From assembly GCA_031291475.1 (NCBI GenBank), contig JARLIY010000171.1:1-64000 (forward strand): 64,000 bases of DNA. Reading direction: 5' to 3'. Shown one piece after another: positions 55,712 to 63,662 of the stretch (position 1 is the first letter of the stretch; each line of letters starts with the position of its first letter). The DNA is from Xanthobacteraceae bacterium. GTDB lineage: Bacteria; Pseudomonadota; Alphaproteobacteria; Rhizobiales; Xanthobacteraceae. Below the pieces are notes generated by a model. That model had not been told where the DNA came from. It worked only from the letters and a program-made list of their open reading frames with translations, and searched no databases. The position numbers were made by a program, and so were the translations under genes.

Positions 55712-56737
55712 ATGCTGTTTCCGACTTCACTCGTCGGTTCGTACCCGCAACCCGAATGGCTGATCGACCGCGCGCGGCTGTCGAAGCAGGTGCCGCGCGC
55801 CCGCGCCGACGATCTCTGGCTGGTGGCGCCCGATAAGCTCGAAGCGGCTCAGGATGAAGCCACGATTGTGGCGATCCGCGAACAGGAGCGGGCCGGGCTC
55901 GATATCATCACCGATGGCGAGCAGCGGCGCGAAAGCTATTCCAACCGCTTCGCCACCGCGCTCGCCGGCATCGACGCCGACCGGCCCGGCACGACGCTCA
56001 ATCGCAGCGGCAAACCCACATCGGTGCCGCGTGTGGTCGGGCCGATCCGGCGCCTGCGCCCGGTCGAAGTGCGCGATCTCAAGGTGCTGCGCGCCAATAC
56101 CGGCCGCACGGTCAAGGCGACTTTGCCGGGCCCGTTCACGCTCAGCAAACAGGCCCAGGACGATTTCTATGGCGATGCCGAAGCGCTGGCGCTTGATTAC
56201 GCCGCCGCGGTCAATGCCGAGATCCTGGATTTGTTCGCCGCCGGCGCCGATATCGTGCAGCTCGACGAGCCGTGGATGCAGCAGCATCCGGACGATGCGC
56301 GGCGTTATGGGCTCAAGGCCCTTGATCGCGCTCTGGCCGGGGTGAGCGGCACGGCCGCCGTGCATCTTTGTTTCGGTTATGCCGCGGTGGTGCACGACAA
56401 GCCGTCCGGCTACTCGTTCCTGCCGGAGCTGGAAAGCTGCAAGGCGCAACAAATCTCGATCGAAGCCGCGCAGCCCAGGCTCGACCTCAAGGTGCTGCAG
56501 GCGTTGCCGTCGAAGACCATCATCCTCGGCGTGATCGATCTCGCCGATATGACGGTCGAGACGCCGCTTCTCGTCGCCGAGCGCATCCGTCGCGCGCTCG
56601 TCTACGTGCCGGCCGAGCGGCTGGTGGTGGCGCCGGATTGCGGCATGAAATACCTGCCGCGGACGATCGCGTTTGCCAAAATGCAGGCGATGGCCGCCGG
56701 CGCGGCTCTGGTGCGGCGGGAACTGGACGGCCGGTGA
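55712..56737 (+). CDS. MetE-like cobalamin-independent methionine synthase family protein
   Basis: The 341-residue TIM-barrel product begins MLFPTSLVGSYPQPEWLIDR and has GLDIITDGEQRRESYSNRF, IVQLDEPWMQQHP, the presumed metal site VHLCFGYAAVVHDKPSGY, and VAPDCGMKYLPRTIAFAKM (zinc-binding Cys). It corresponds to the catalytic half of MetE only. Such short forms act as methyltransferases with unknown donors. It follows copy 2 of the binding protein by 47 bases on the same strand. It is not a close copy of the gene at 20708. Confidence 0.85.
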   Translation: MLFPTSLVGSYPQPEWLIDRARLSKQVPRARADDLWLVAPDKLEAAQDEATIVAIREQERAGLDIITDGEQRRESYSNRFATALAGIDADRPGTTLNRSGKPTSVPRVVGPIRRLRPVEVRDLKVLRANTGRTVKATLPGPFTLSKQAQDDFYGDAEALALDYAAAVNAEILDLFAAGADIVQLDEPWMQQHPDDARRYGLKALDRALAGVSGTAAVHLCFGYAAVVHDKPSGYSFLPELESCKAQQISIEAAQPRLDLKVLQALPSKTIILGVIDLADMTVETPLLVAERIRRALVYVPAERLVVAPDCGMKYLPRTIAFAKMQAMAAGAALVRRELDGR

Positions 56738-56747
56738 CGGCCGCGGA

Positions 56748-59267
56748 TTACGGCTTGGTGCCGGAAGTGGCTCGCGTGCGCGCGTGCCAAATTCCCGGTT
56801 GTTCCTTCCGCTCCAACAGCGGACCGGCGAGACGATGCAGGCTCGAGCGCACGAACGGCAACGGATCGTCCCACGACAGGCTCGACTTCGCCTCGCAGCC
56901 AAGCACCCAGGGCAGCCACGTCGTCAGCGGCACGCCGCCGGCACGGGCGGCGGGAAAATCCTTCCAGGCGCGGCACCAGCGGACGCCGGCCTTTACCCGC
57001 GTCGTCGGCGGGCGCGGGAGCCCTGCGAGATCGGCATAGACCAATGCCGGAATGTTGACGCCGGCAATGGCGCCCGGGTGATGCCAGAGATTGAAGCGGG
57101 GGTTGATCTCCAGCAGGCGAAGATTGCCCTGCGGATCGCGCTTGAAGTCGAGCTTGGCGACGCCGCTCAGCCCTAGTTGCTCGACAATGGCGCGGCCGTG
57201 CCGGCGCACATCCTCGACATCAGTGATTTCGAGCGCCGTGGTGTGGCCGCAGCGCGAGGGCTGGGTGCGGATCTTGCGGCCGGTGAAATCGCCGGCAAAG
57301 CTGCCGCGATCATCGACGTAACAATGATAGCTTTCGATGCTTGATTCCGCGCCGGGAACGAATTCCTGCGCCAGCAATTCGAGGCCGACGGCGCGCAATT
57401 GAGGCCATAGTTTCTGCAACGCGTCGGCGTTTTCAGCGTACAGCGCCTTGCGCAATCCAAAGCGATCGTTCCAGCGGTCGAGCCGGGTCAGCGGCTTGAC
57501 GACGAGCGGGAAGGGAAGGCCGAGGCCGGCGGCCTCGATGCTGCCCGGATCGAAGCGGCGCGCCGCCGGCACCGGCAGGCCGTGACGTTCGGCAAGCAGC
57601 TGAAAGCGCCCTTTGTCGAGGAGGTCTTCGACCAGTGTGGCGTCGGCGACGACGAAGCGGAAGGCTTGCGCCAGTCGTTCGCGGAAACGTGAGACCAGCA
57701 AGACCTGCCCGTCCTCCTGGTAAAAAAGCACCGGCGGCTCGGCCTGCGCCTTGCCCAAGCTCAGGAGTGCGTCGATGAGACCGTTGACGTTGGCCGAATA
57801 GTTTCCCCAGGCCATGTGCGATTGCGCGTAGCGGGAATAGAGCGAGGAAACACCCGGACGCGCCACCACCGCGCAGGGAATACCGGCCAGCGCCAGCGGC
57901 CGCAGCAGGTCCATATCGCCCATGACGCAGGCGATCGCCGGCCGCGCCGGCAACACCCGCGGAGCGATCGGTCCGCGGCCGAGCGGCCGCGCCAGCGGCG
58001 GATGCGTTAGCGAGCCGATCGCCGAGCGCGCATCGGAGACGAGCCGCCACAGTAAGGGTGTCTGTTTGATGAAGCGCTTGATCCGCCGCCGCAGGCTCGA
58101 AGTCGAGGACACCGGCAAGCCGCGCCAGCTCGTGGTCTCGGAATAGTCGTAGAGCTTCTGGTCGGTATCGGACCATTCCAGCTTATAGGGTTCGTCGCCG
58201 ATCGTGAAATCGAAGCGCTTCAGCCCGAGCTTGATCGCGTGCGCCATCAACTCGCGCAGATGCAGCGCGCCCGGTCCGTAATGGGATACGTCGCTGTCCA
58301 CGAAGCTTGCGAGCACGTGGTAATAGCAATCGCCGAACACGATGCCGAGATTGGCCGCCGCGCAGGCCGTGCCGATCTCGATCCGGCTGATGTGGACCAG
58401 ATGTCGGGTCTTCGGGTTGGATGCGAGGTCGAGATAAAATTCCCGATGTCCGGGCCGGGCGAAGATGTTGGCGACGCCCTTGCGCGCCAGCGACCGACTT
58501 TTTTGATCCATCAGCATTTCGAGTGTGCGCCGGGCATCATCCGTGTCGGATGCGGTGAGGAAGCGGATTTCGCCGTATTCCGACATGTGCCGGCGCTTGG
58601 CGCGGTCGCGGCGGCGCGTCGCGGACGAGCGCTTGGCGACATAGAATTTCTCCCAGTCGTCGCCGAGCTTGGTCAGATGCACGCCGCTGGCGTTGGGAGT
58701 GACGCCGAGATAGGTGAATGGATTGATCTGCGCGCCGATTTTTTGCGGCATCTTCTCGAACTCGATCCAATCGTGGCGCAGCAGTGGATCGCGTTGCATG
58801 TTGTCCAGCAGCTCCCGCCAGGCGGCAAGGAAGCGGTCGGGTGTGATGCGTGGGGAAAAGTCCGGCGCCAGGAGCGGCGCGTTGTAGTCGCCCAGTTCCT
58901 GACCGAGCCAGCACAGCCGCTTCGCCAGACGCTCCGGTGTGACGCAAAGCGGCAGGATGAAAGCGATGTCGCCGTCGCCGAAGCGGCCGACGGCGATCGC
59001 GGGATGGACGCCTTCGTGCTGGCCAACATGGCGATACCAGGTCGAGAGCCAGTCGAAGGTCTGAAACGCCGTGCAATCGGCAACCCGTTCAAAAGCCCGC
59101 CATTCGTCCTCGATCGTTCCCAAGTCGCAGTAGATGCGCAGGCTGAGGTCTTGCGGAAATTGGCGAAGATGCTCCCCGCGATAGGCGACCGCCGGCGCGC
59201 GGACAGCCACCGGCGAAACCGCATCCCGCAACGCCGTCAATGTCGTGGCACGTGTCACTGCATTCAC
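56748..59267 (-). CDS. GNAT-ATP-grasp fusion protein
   Basis: The roughly 839-residue product joins two enzymes. The first 430 residues are a BioF2/CelD-type GNAT acyltransferase (FQTFDWLSTWYRHVGQHEG, later LKRFDFTIGDEPYKLEWSD). The rest is an ATP-grasp carboxylate-amine ligase (LPFPLVVKPLTRLDRWNDRF, LAQEFVPGAESSIESYHCYV, LDFKRDPQGNLRLLEINPRFN). The substrate is unknown; such pairs modify cell-surface or secondary metabolites. The start is uncertain: the longest frame begins inside the tRNA gene, so GTG 59267 is proposed, without a good ribosome-binding site. Confidence 0.8.
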   Translation of the reverse strand: MNAVTRATTLTALRDAVSPVAVRAPAVAYRGEHLRQFPQDLSLRIYCDLGTIEDEWRAFERVADCTAFQTFDWLSTWYRHVGQHEGVHPAIAVGRFGDGDIAFILPLCVTPERLAKRLCWLGQELGDYNAPLLAPDFSPRITPDRFLAAWRELLDNMQRDPLLRHDWIEFEKMPQKIGAQINPFTYLGVTPNASGVHLTKLGDDWEKFYVAKRSSATRRRDRAKRRHMSEYGEIRFLTASDTDDARRTLEMLMDQKSRSLARKGVANIFARPGHREFYLDLASNPKTRHLVHISRIEIGTACAAANLGIVFGDCYYHVLASFVDSDVSHYGPGALHLRELMAHAIKLGLKRFDFTIGDEPYKLEWSDTDQKLYDYSETTSWRGLPVSSTSSLRRRIKRFIKQTPLLWRLVSDARSAIGSLTHPPLARPLGRGPIAPRVLPARPAIACVMGDMDLLRPLALAGIPCAVVARPGVSSLYSRYAQSHMAWGNYSANVNGLIDALLSLGKAQAEPPVLFYQEDGQVLLVSRFRERLAQAFRFVVADATLVEDLLDKGRFQLLAERHGLPVPAARRFDPGSIEAAGLGLPFPLVVKPLTRLDRWNDRFGLRKALYAENADALQKLWPQLRAVGLELLAQEFVPGAESSIESYHCYVDDRGSFAGDFTGRKIRTQPSRCGHTTALEITDVEDVRRHGRAIVEQLGLSGVAKLDFKRDPQGNLRLLEINPRFNLWHHPGAIAGVNIPALVYADLAGLPRPPTTRVKAGVRWCRAWKDFPAARAGGVPLTTWLPWVLGCEAKSSLSWDDPLPFVRSSLHRLAGPLLERKEQPGIWHARTRATSGTKP

Positions 59268-59441
59268 TGAAAGGGATAGAGCCGATGTATCTGCGTGATA
59301 ATCGAGAATAGCTAAGGTTGCCTCGCTATCCCGGCGTGCTGTGGCGTTAAGGTAAAGCAGCCGTGAATCGCCGCGTGACGCGCGGAACACCGCGAAAAAC
59401 GCCAGTCCGCAGCACGGCCGGCAGTTTGTGAGCTGATGAAT

Positions 59442-59518
59442 TGGTACAGCTGGGTGGACTCGAACCACCGGCCTCCTGATCCACAGTCAGGCGCTCTAAC
59501 CAACTGAGCTACAGCTGC
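59442..59518 (-). tRNA. tRNA-His (GUG)
   Basis: The 77 nt include an encoded CCA (59444-59442). The D-arm TAGCTCAGTTGGTTAGAGC, anticodon loop CTGTGGA with GTG, and T-arm GGTTCGAGTCC are all regular. The acceptor stem GCAGCTG pairs with CAGCTGT. Position 73 is A and no G precedes position 1, the alphaproteobacterial tRNA-His form that lacks G-1. Confidence 0.95.
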
Positions 59519-59551
59519 ACGGCCCGCGATGACGGGCGCGCGGAAGGTAGC

Positions 59552-59576
59552 GCATGACCCGGAAAAGTGGAAGCCG
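59552..59576. repeat. Dispersed repeat, second copy of the AAAAGTGGAA core
   Basis: GCATGACCCGGAAAAGTGGAAGCCG matches the core at 8705-8730 with a few changes. It lies between tRNA-His and the phasin terminator. Confidence 0.65.
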
Positions 59577-59595
59577 ACGCGCCCGTCTGACACGC

Positions 59596-59623
59596 AAAAG
59601 CCCGGGTCGAGAACCCGGGCTTT
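59596..59623 (-). terminator. Rho-independent terminator after the first phasin gene
   Basis: GCCCGGGT and ACCCGGGC form a perfect 8-bp stem with a short loop, flanked by AAAA and TTT. It would work in both directions. On the minus strand it follows the phasin stop codon by about 48 bases. Confidence 0.85.
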
Positions 59624-59670
59624 GCCCCATCACGCGATGGGTCGTGATACACGAACGCTGAAAACGCCGA

Positions 59671-60168
59671 TCAACCGACCTTGGTGAACGCCTTGTTCAT
59701 GCCGCTCTTGATCGGCTCGGCGGTCTCGGTGGCAACCTTTTGCGCCAGCGAGCTGAGCTCCTTGCTCTGCGCGGTCAGCGCCTCAAATTGCTTGCGCGCA
59801 TGCGCGCTCGTGAGCTCGACGACCTCCGACAGCGTCTTCGCCGCCATGATCTCGCCGGCAAAATCGAACGCGGCATTGGTATTGGTGCGGGCCACTTCGA
59901 TCACCTTGAGGCCGTAATCGGAGGCGCCTTTGGTGGCGGTCGAATAGGTGGTCTCCAGCACGTCGGTCGCCTCTTCGGCGGCGGCCTTCATCTTCTCGTA
60001 GGTGTCCTTGGCCTGCGCCACACCACGCTCCGCGAATTCGCGGAAAGCGGCCGGCATCTCGACCTTGGGCATGTCGAATTTTGGCATTTCGAATTTCGGC
60101 ATTTCAAACCCGGCTGTTGCCGGCTTGGGAGTGGTCTTCGCTTTCGGGGCTGTTGCGGCTTCCGCCAT
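59671..60168 (-). CDS. phaP: Phasin with FEMPK repeats
   Basis: Phasins coat polyhydroxyalkanoate granules. The 165-residue product starts with an alanine/lysine/proline-rich part and a run of related five-residue units (FEMPK, FEMPK, FDMPK, VEMP). The helical Phasin_2 domain follows (AAFREFAERGVAQAKDTYEKMK, later AHARKQFEALTAQSKELSSLAQKVA). It has no cysteine and is strongly amphipathic. A PhaR-like palindrome lies about 160-190 bases upstream and a terminator follows. The second phasin lies upstream on the same strand. Confidence 0.93.
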   Translation of the reverse strand: MAEAATAPKAKTTPKPATAGFEMPKFEMPKFDMPKVEMPAAFREFAERGVAQAKDTYEKMKAAAEEATDVLETTYSTATKGASDYGLKVIEVARTNTNAAFDFAGEIMAAKTLSEVVELTSAHARKQFEALTAQSKELSSLAQKVATETAEPIKSGMNKAFTKVG

Positions 60169-60326
60169 GACACTCGTCCTTGCTGTCGTGCTCTCGGGCT
60201 GTTTTTACCGTCGAACTCTTAGCCTGCCTCGCCGCCCGTCACACGAGGCACCGCGTTTCATTGACCCCGAAGCCGAACGCAACACACTGCAAGCTCGGGC
60301 CATCAAGTTATATAGCAACAATTTTG

Positions 60327-60357
60327 GTGCATTGCAATAGACTATATTGCGATGCAC
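60327..60357. promoter_or_regulatory. PhaR-like palindromic operator
   Basis: GTGCATTGCAATA (60327-60339) and TATTGCGATGCAC (60345-60357) are inverted with a 5-base gap and one mismatch. Each half contains a TGC-N3-GCA core, the type of site reported for PhaR repressors of PHA granule genes. It lies in an AT-rich stretch upstream of the phasin gene. Confidence 0.55.
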
Positions 60358-60431
60358 AATAATAGCGCAAAGCCTTGATTATTTGAGATTTTTCAAAAGC
60401 GGTTCGAATGAATTAAGATTTCATTAACACT

Positions 60432-60815
60432 TCACGTCTTCGGTTTGGCAGCATCCATGACTATTTTGGCAGCACTTTGTCCGAGCTCCTGGGCTTGGCT
60501 CGTGAGCGTTTTCATTTGGTGACTGAGATACTCCGATTGTAGCCGCACGACCTCGGTCGGGTCCTTGGCCTTCATCAGCTTCTGCGCGAAGTCGAACGTC
60601 GCCGTCATATTCTGCTCGGCATAGGCCATCGATTTGTGCGCGATCTCGCTCGCTCCCGCGCGCGCCGCATGAGCTTGGCTCTGCCACTGTGAGACCGCGG
60701 TATTTGCCGCCTGAACGATCCCGTCAAAGGCGGTTCGCGCCTGCGCCACGCTCTGCTCGACGAAAGCGCGCACCTCGTTAGGCATTGCGAATTGCTCGAA
60801 CGGTTCCTTGGCCAT
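60432..60815 (-). CDS. Phasin family protein
   Basis: The 127-residue helical product begins MAKEPFEQFAMPNEVRAFVE, then QSVAQARTAFDGIVQAANTAVSQW and MTATFDFAQKLMKAKDPTEVVRLQSEYLSHQMKTL, the Phasin_2 pattern. It is shorter than the first phasin and lacks the FEMPK repeats. GAGGAG precedes ATG 60815. About 260 AT-rich bases separate it from the first phasin, so they are probably separate units, both tied to PHA storage. Confidence 0.92.
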   Translation of the reverse strand: MAKEPFEQFAMPNEVRAFVEQSVAQARTAFDGIVQAANTAVSQWQSQAHAARAGASEIAHKSMAYAEQNMTATFDFAQKLMKAKDPTEVVRLQSEYLSHQMKTLTSQAQELGQSAAKIVMDAAKPKT

Positions 60816-60980
60816 CGTCAACTCCTCGTACCCCTGGCGACCAGCATCCTAGCGCGAATTCACATTCGACGCGCACCCCCAACTTCGGGCCGCGTCAAGC
60901 CATTGGCGCCATTAAGGTTATCCCGCCTTGCCCGGGGCGAGACAGGCCGTTGGCATGGACGCCGATGGCGCCCGGCACTA

Positions 60981-60995
60981 TTAAGAAATCCTTAG
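60981..60995 (+). promoter_or_regulatory. Near-consensus CtrA site before the histidine kinase
   Basis: TTAA-GAAATCC-TTAG has the TTAA-N7-TTAA spacing with one mismatch, 18 bases before the ATG at 61014. CtrA is the cell-cycle regulator of alphaproteobacteria. Confidence 0.4.
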
Positions 60996-61013
60996 CCAAA
61001 TGAGTTCCGGTGC

Positions 61014-63647
61014 ATGCCGATCGTGGAGTTAGAGTCCGCCGCCGCGCGCGATCCGCGACTTGCGGCGCAGCTCGCCGATCGCGCGACCAGCGCCGCGCCT
61101 TGCTGGCTGTGGAGCACCGACGGCCCGCGGATCTTATGGGCGAATGCGGTCGGTGCCGCGATCTTCGGCGCGGCGAATGCGGGCGAAGGGGCGATGCGCC
61201 GTTTCGACGCCGGACATCCGGCCGCATTTGAGATTGCCCGACTCGCGGCAACGCTTCCGGCGACAGGACAAGCGCGACTCGAGCGCCTGCGCGGCTTCGG
61301 CGCCAGCTTCGGTGGCGCGCTGACTTGTATCTGCTCGCGTGTGGCTCGCGACGACGGCCCGGCGATCCTCGTCGTCGCCACCGAGCCGGCAGGACCGGCG
61401 CTGACCTTGCGCGAACGCGTGCGCCGCCTGTTTGCCGATCGCCAAGGCACGCTCGCGGTGTTCGCGCCCGATGGCACGCTTCTCTATGCCACCGAGGCGG
61501 CGCAAAGGCGGATAGGCGCGGCGCCGACATTGTCGGTGCTCGGCCTGGCCGACGTCGCCTCGCGCGCCATGGCCACTGGCGACGCCAGCGGCGCGACGCC
61601 GAGCCACGGCCCGGTCACGATCGAGCGTATCGGCAGTGAAGCATCGACCGCGCTCGCCGTCACATTCGCCGCGGCCGGGGAGGAAGCCGCGCCGACACCC
61701 ACTCCAGCCGCAACGGCCGCAGCGCCGGCGGCGAACACGACGCGCGCGGTGCCTGAAGAGCCCATGGCCGAACGCCGCCATCCGTTACGCTTCGTCTGGC
61801 AGATGGATGCGGTCGGCCGTTTCGCGGTGGGGTCCGATGAGTTCATCGAATTGATGGGACCGCGGACGACCGCCGCATTCGGCCGCTTGTGGAGCGAGAT
61901 CGCGGACGAGCTAAAGCTCGATCCGCAAAATCAGGTCGTGCGTGCAGTCGCGACGCGCGAAACCTGGAGCGGCATCACCCTATCCTGGCCGGTGGACGAG
62001 GGCGGCGATCGGCTTCCGGTCGAGCTGTCCGGCCTTCCAGTGTTCGATCGCGAGCGCGAGTTTCGCGGCTATCGCGGCTTCGGCGTTTGCCGCGACATCG
62101 CCCGCATCAACGCATTGGCGAGGGCGCGGCGCGAACGCCCGATCGGCTTCATGGCGCCGCCCGCGCCGCATCCGGAAAGCGAAGCTGCTATCGTCGCCGA
62201 AGCCGAACCCGCGGCCGCTTCGCAGCCGGTCGTGGAAGCTGCCGAGACGGCGCCGCGCGCCGCGCCGGACGCCGCCCCTGCCGCCGCCAATGTCGTGCCG
62301 TTTCGCCCGACGGCGCCGGAGTCGAAGACGCCGAGCCTGAGCCCGGTGGAACGCAAGGCCTTTCGCGAGCTTGCGCAGGAACTGACGGCGCGGCTGCAAG
62401 GCGGAAATGAAGCTTCCGTTGTCGAAAATGGTGCGGCCGAATTGACCCAGGCTACGCCTGCTGCGCCCGGTGAAAGCGGGCAAAGCATGCCGGCTTTCGC
62501 GCCGGGGCTGCTCGATCGCATTCCGCTCGGTGTGCTGATTTACCGCCGGGACGCGCTCCTTTACGCCAACCGCCACTTCCTCGAATTAAGCGACTATCAG
62601 AGCCTCGAGGCGCTGGCAGCGGCGGGCGGCCTCAATGCGTTGTTCGCCGATCCCGCGGCCGACGCCTTGGCGCAGAGCGGCGGTGCGCAGTCGCTCTCGG
62701 TCATGACCAGCGGCGGCGAGCGCCGCCCGGTCGAAGGCCGGCTGTTTACGGTGCCGTGGGGTGAAGGATCGGCGCTGGCGCTTATCCTCAGCAACGGCGA
62801 AGCGGCGGAGCGCCGTCGAACGACTGCGCTTTCGCTCTCGGCCGCGCAGGGGGAACTCCGCGAACTGCGGACGCGGCTCGAATCCTTCAAAAAGACCGAG
62901 GAGGAGCTCCGCGCCGCCACGCGCGAAGCGCAAAAAGCCTCGGCGGCCAAAGCGGAGTTTGTCGCCAAGGTCAGCCACGAAATCCGCACTCCACTCAACA
63001 CCATCACCGGTTTTGCCGAGTTGATCGTCGGGGAGCGCTTCGGGCCGATCGGCAACGAGCGTTATCGCGAATACGTCAAGGATATCCACGCCGCCGGCAT
63101 GCACCTCGTTTCGTTGCTCAACGATCTGCTCGATCTGTCCAAGATCGAGACCGGCCAGCTCGATCTCACCTTTGCCAATGTCAGCCTCAACGAATTGACG
63201 CAGCAATGCGTCGGCATCATGCAGCCGCAGGCTAGCCGCGCGCGCATCATCATCCGCACTTCGCTCACGCCCGGCTTGCCGCAGGTCGTGGCCGACGAAC
63301 GATCGCTGCGCCAGATCGTGCTCAATCTGCTTTCAAACTCGATCAGGTTCACCGGGCCGGGCGGCCAGGTGATCGTATCGACCGCATTTGCCGACAACGG
63401 CGAGGCGGTGTTGCGCGTGCGCGACACCGGCGTCGGCATGAGCGAAAAGGATGTCGAGGCGGCGCTCGAACCGTTCCAGCAGACGGCGGTCGCCGGAAGC
63501 TGGGGTTCGGGCGGCACCGGCCTCGGTTTGCCGCTGACCAAGGCTTTGGCCGAGGCCAATCGCGCGCATTTTTCCATCAAGAGCGCGCCCAATGCCGGCA
63601 CGTTGGTCGAGGTCGCGTTTCCGCCGACGCGGGTGGTCGCGGGATAG
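61014..63647 (+). CDS. PAS-domain sensor histidine kinase, PdhS/PleC/DivJ-like
   Basis: The 877-residue cytoplasmic kinase has an N-terminal PAS-like segment (CWLWSTDGPRILWANAVGAAIFG), a second near residues 250-360, a proline/alanine linker, a PAS at about 500-600 (PLGVLIYRRDALLYANRHFLEL), and a coiled coil. HisKA with KVSHEIRTPLNTITGFAEL (phospho-His655) and HATPase boxes (NLLSNSIRF, RVRDTGVGMS, GTGLGLPLTKAL) follow. The run GERFGPIGNERYREYVKDIH is characteristic of cell-cycle kinases PdhS, PleC and DivJ that control DivK and CtrA. No membrane segment is seen. No response regulator is adjacent. Confidence 0.9.
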   Translation: MPIVELESAAARDPRLAAQLADRATSAAPCWLWSTDGPRILWANAVGAAIFGAANAGEGAMRRFDAGHPAAFEIARLAATLPATGQARLERLRGFGASFGGALTCICSRVARDDGPAILVVATEPAGPALTLRERVRRLFADRQGTLAVFAPDGTLLYATEAAQRRIGAAPTLSVLGLADVASRAMATGDASGATPSHGPVTIERIGSEASTALAVTFAAAGEEAAPTPTPAATAAAPAANTTRAVPEEPMAERRHPLRFVWQMDAVGRFAVGSDEFIELMGPRTTAAFGRLWSEIADELKLDPQNQVVRAVATRETWSGITLSWPVDEGGDRLPVELSGLPVFDREREFRGYRGFGVCRDIARINALARARRERPIGFMAPPAPHPESEAAIVAEAEPAAASQPVVEAAETAPRAAPDAAPAAANVVPFRPTAPESKTPSLSPVERKAFRELAQELTARLQGGNEASVVENGAAELTQATPAAPGESGQSMPAFAPGLLDRIPLGVLIYRRDALLYANRHFLELSDYQSLEALAAAGGLNALFADPAADALAQSGGAQSLSVMTSGGERRPVEGRLFTVPWGEGSALALILSNGEAAERRRTTALSLSAAQGELRELRTRLESFKKTEEELRAATREAQKASAAKAEFVAKVSHEIRTPLNTITGFAELIVGERFGPIGNERYREYVKDIHAAGMHLVSLLNDLLDLSKIETGQLDLTFANVSLNELTQQCVGIMQPQASRARIIIRTSLTPGLPQVVADERSLRQIVLNLLSNSIRFTGPGGQVIVSTAFADNGEAVLRVRDTGVGMSEKDVEAALEPFQQTAVAGSWGSGGTGLGLPLTKALAEANRAHFSIKSAPNAGTLVEVAFPPTRVVAG

Positions 63648-63662
63648 CACGGCGGGTTCGCG

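Noticed and set aside
56748-59468. GNAT-ATP-grasp frame extended to 59468
   Set aside because: That start lies inside tRNA-His, and the first residues are translated tRNA and spacer. A start near 59267 is more credible.
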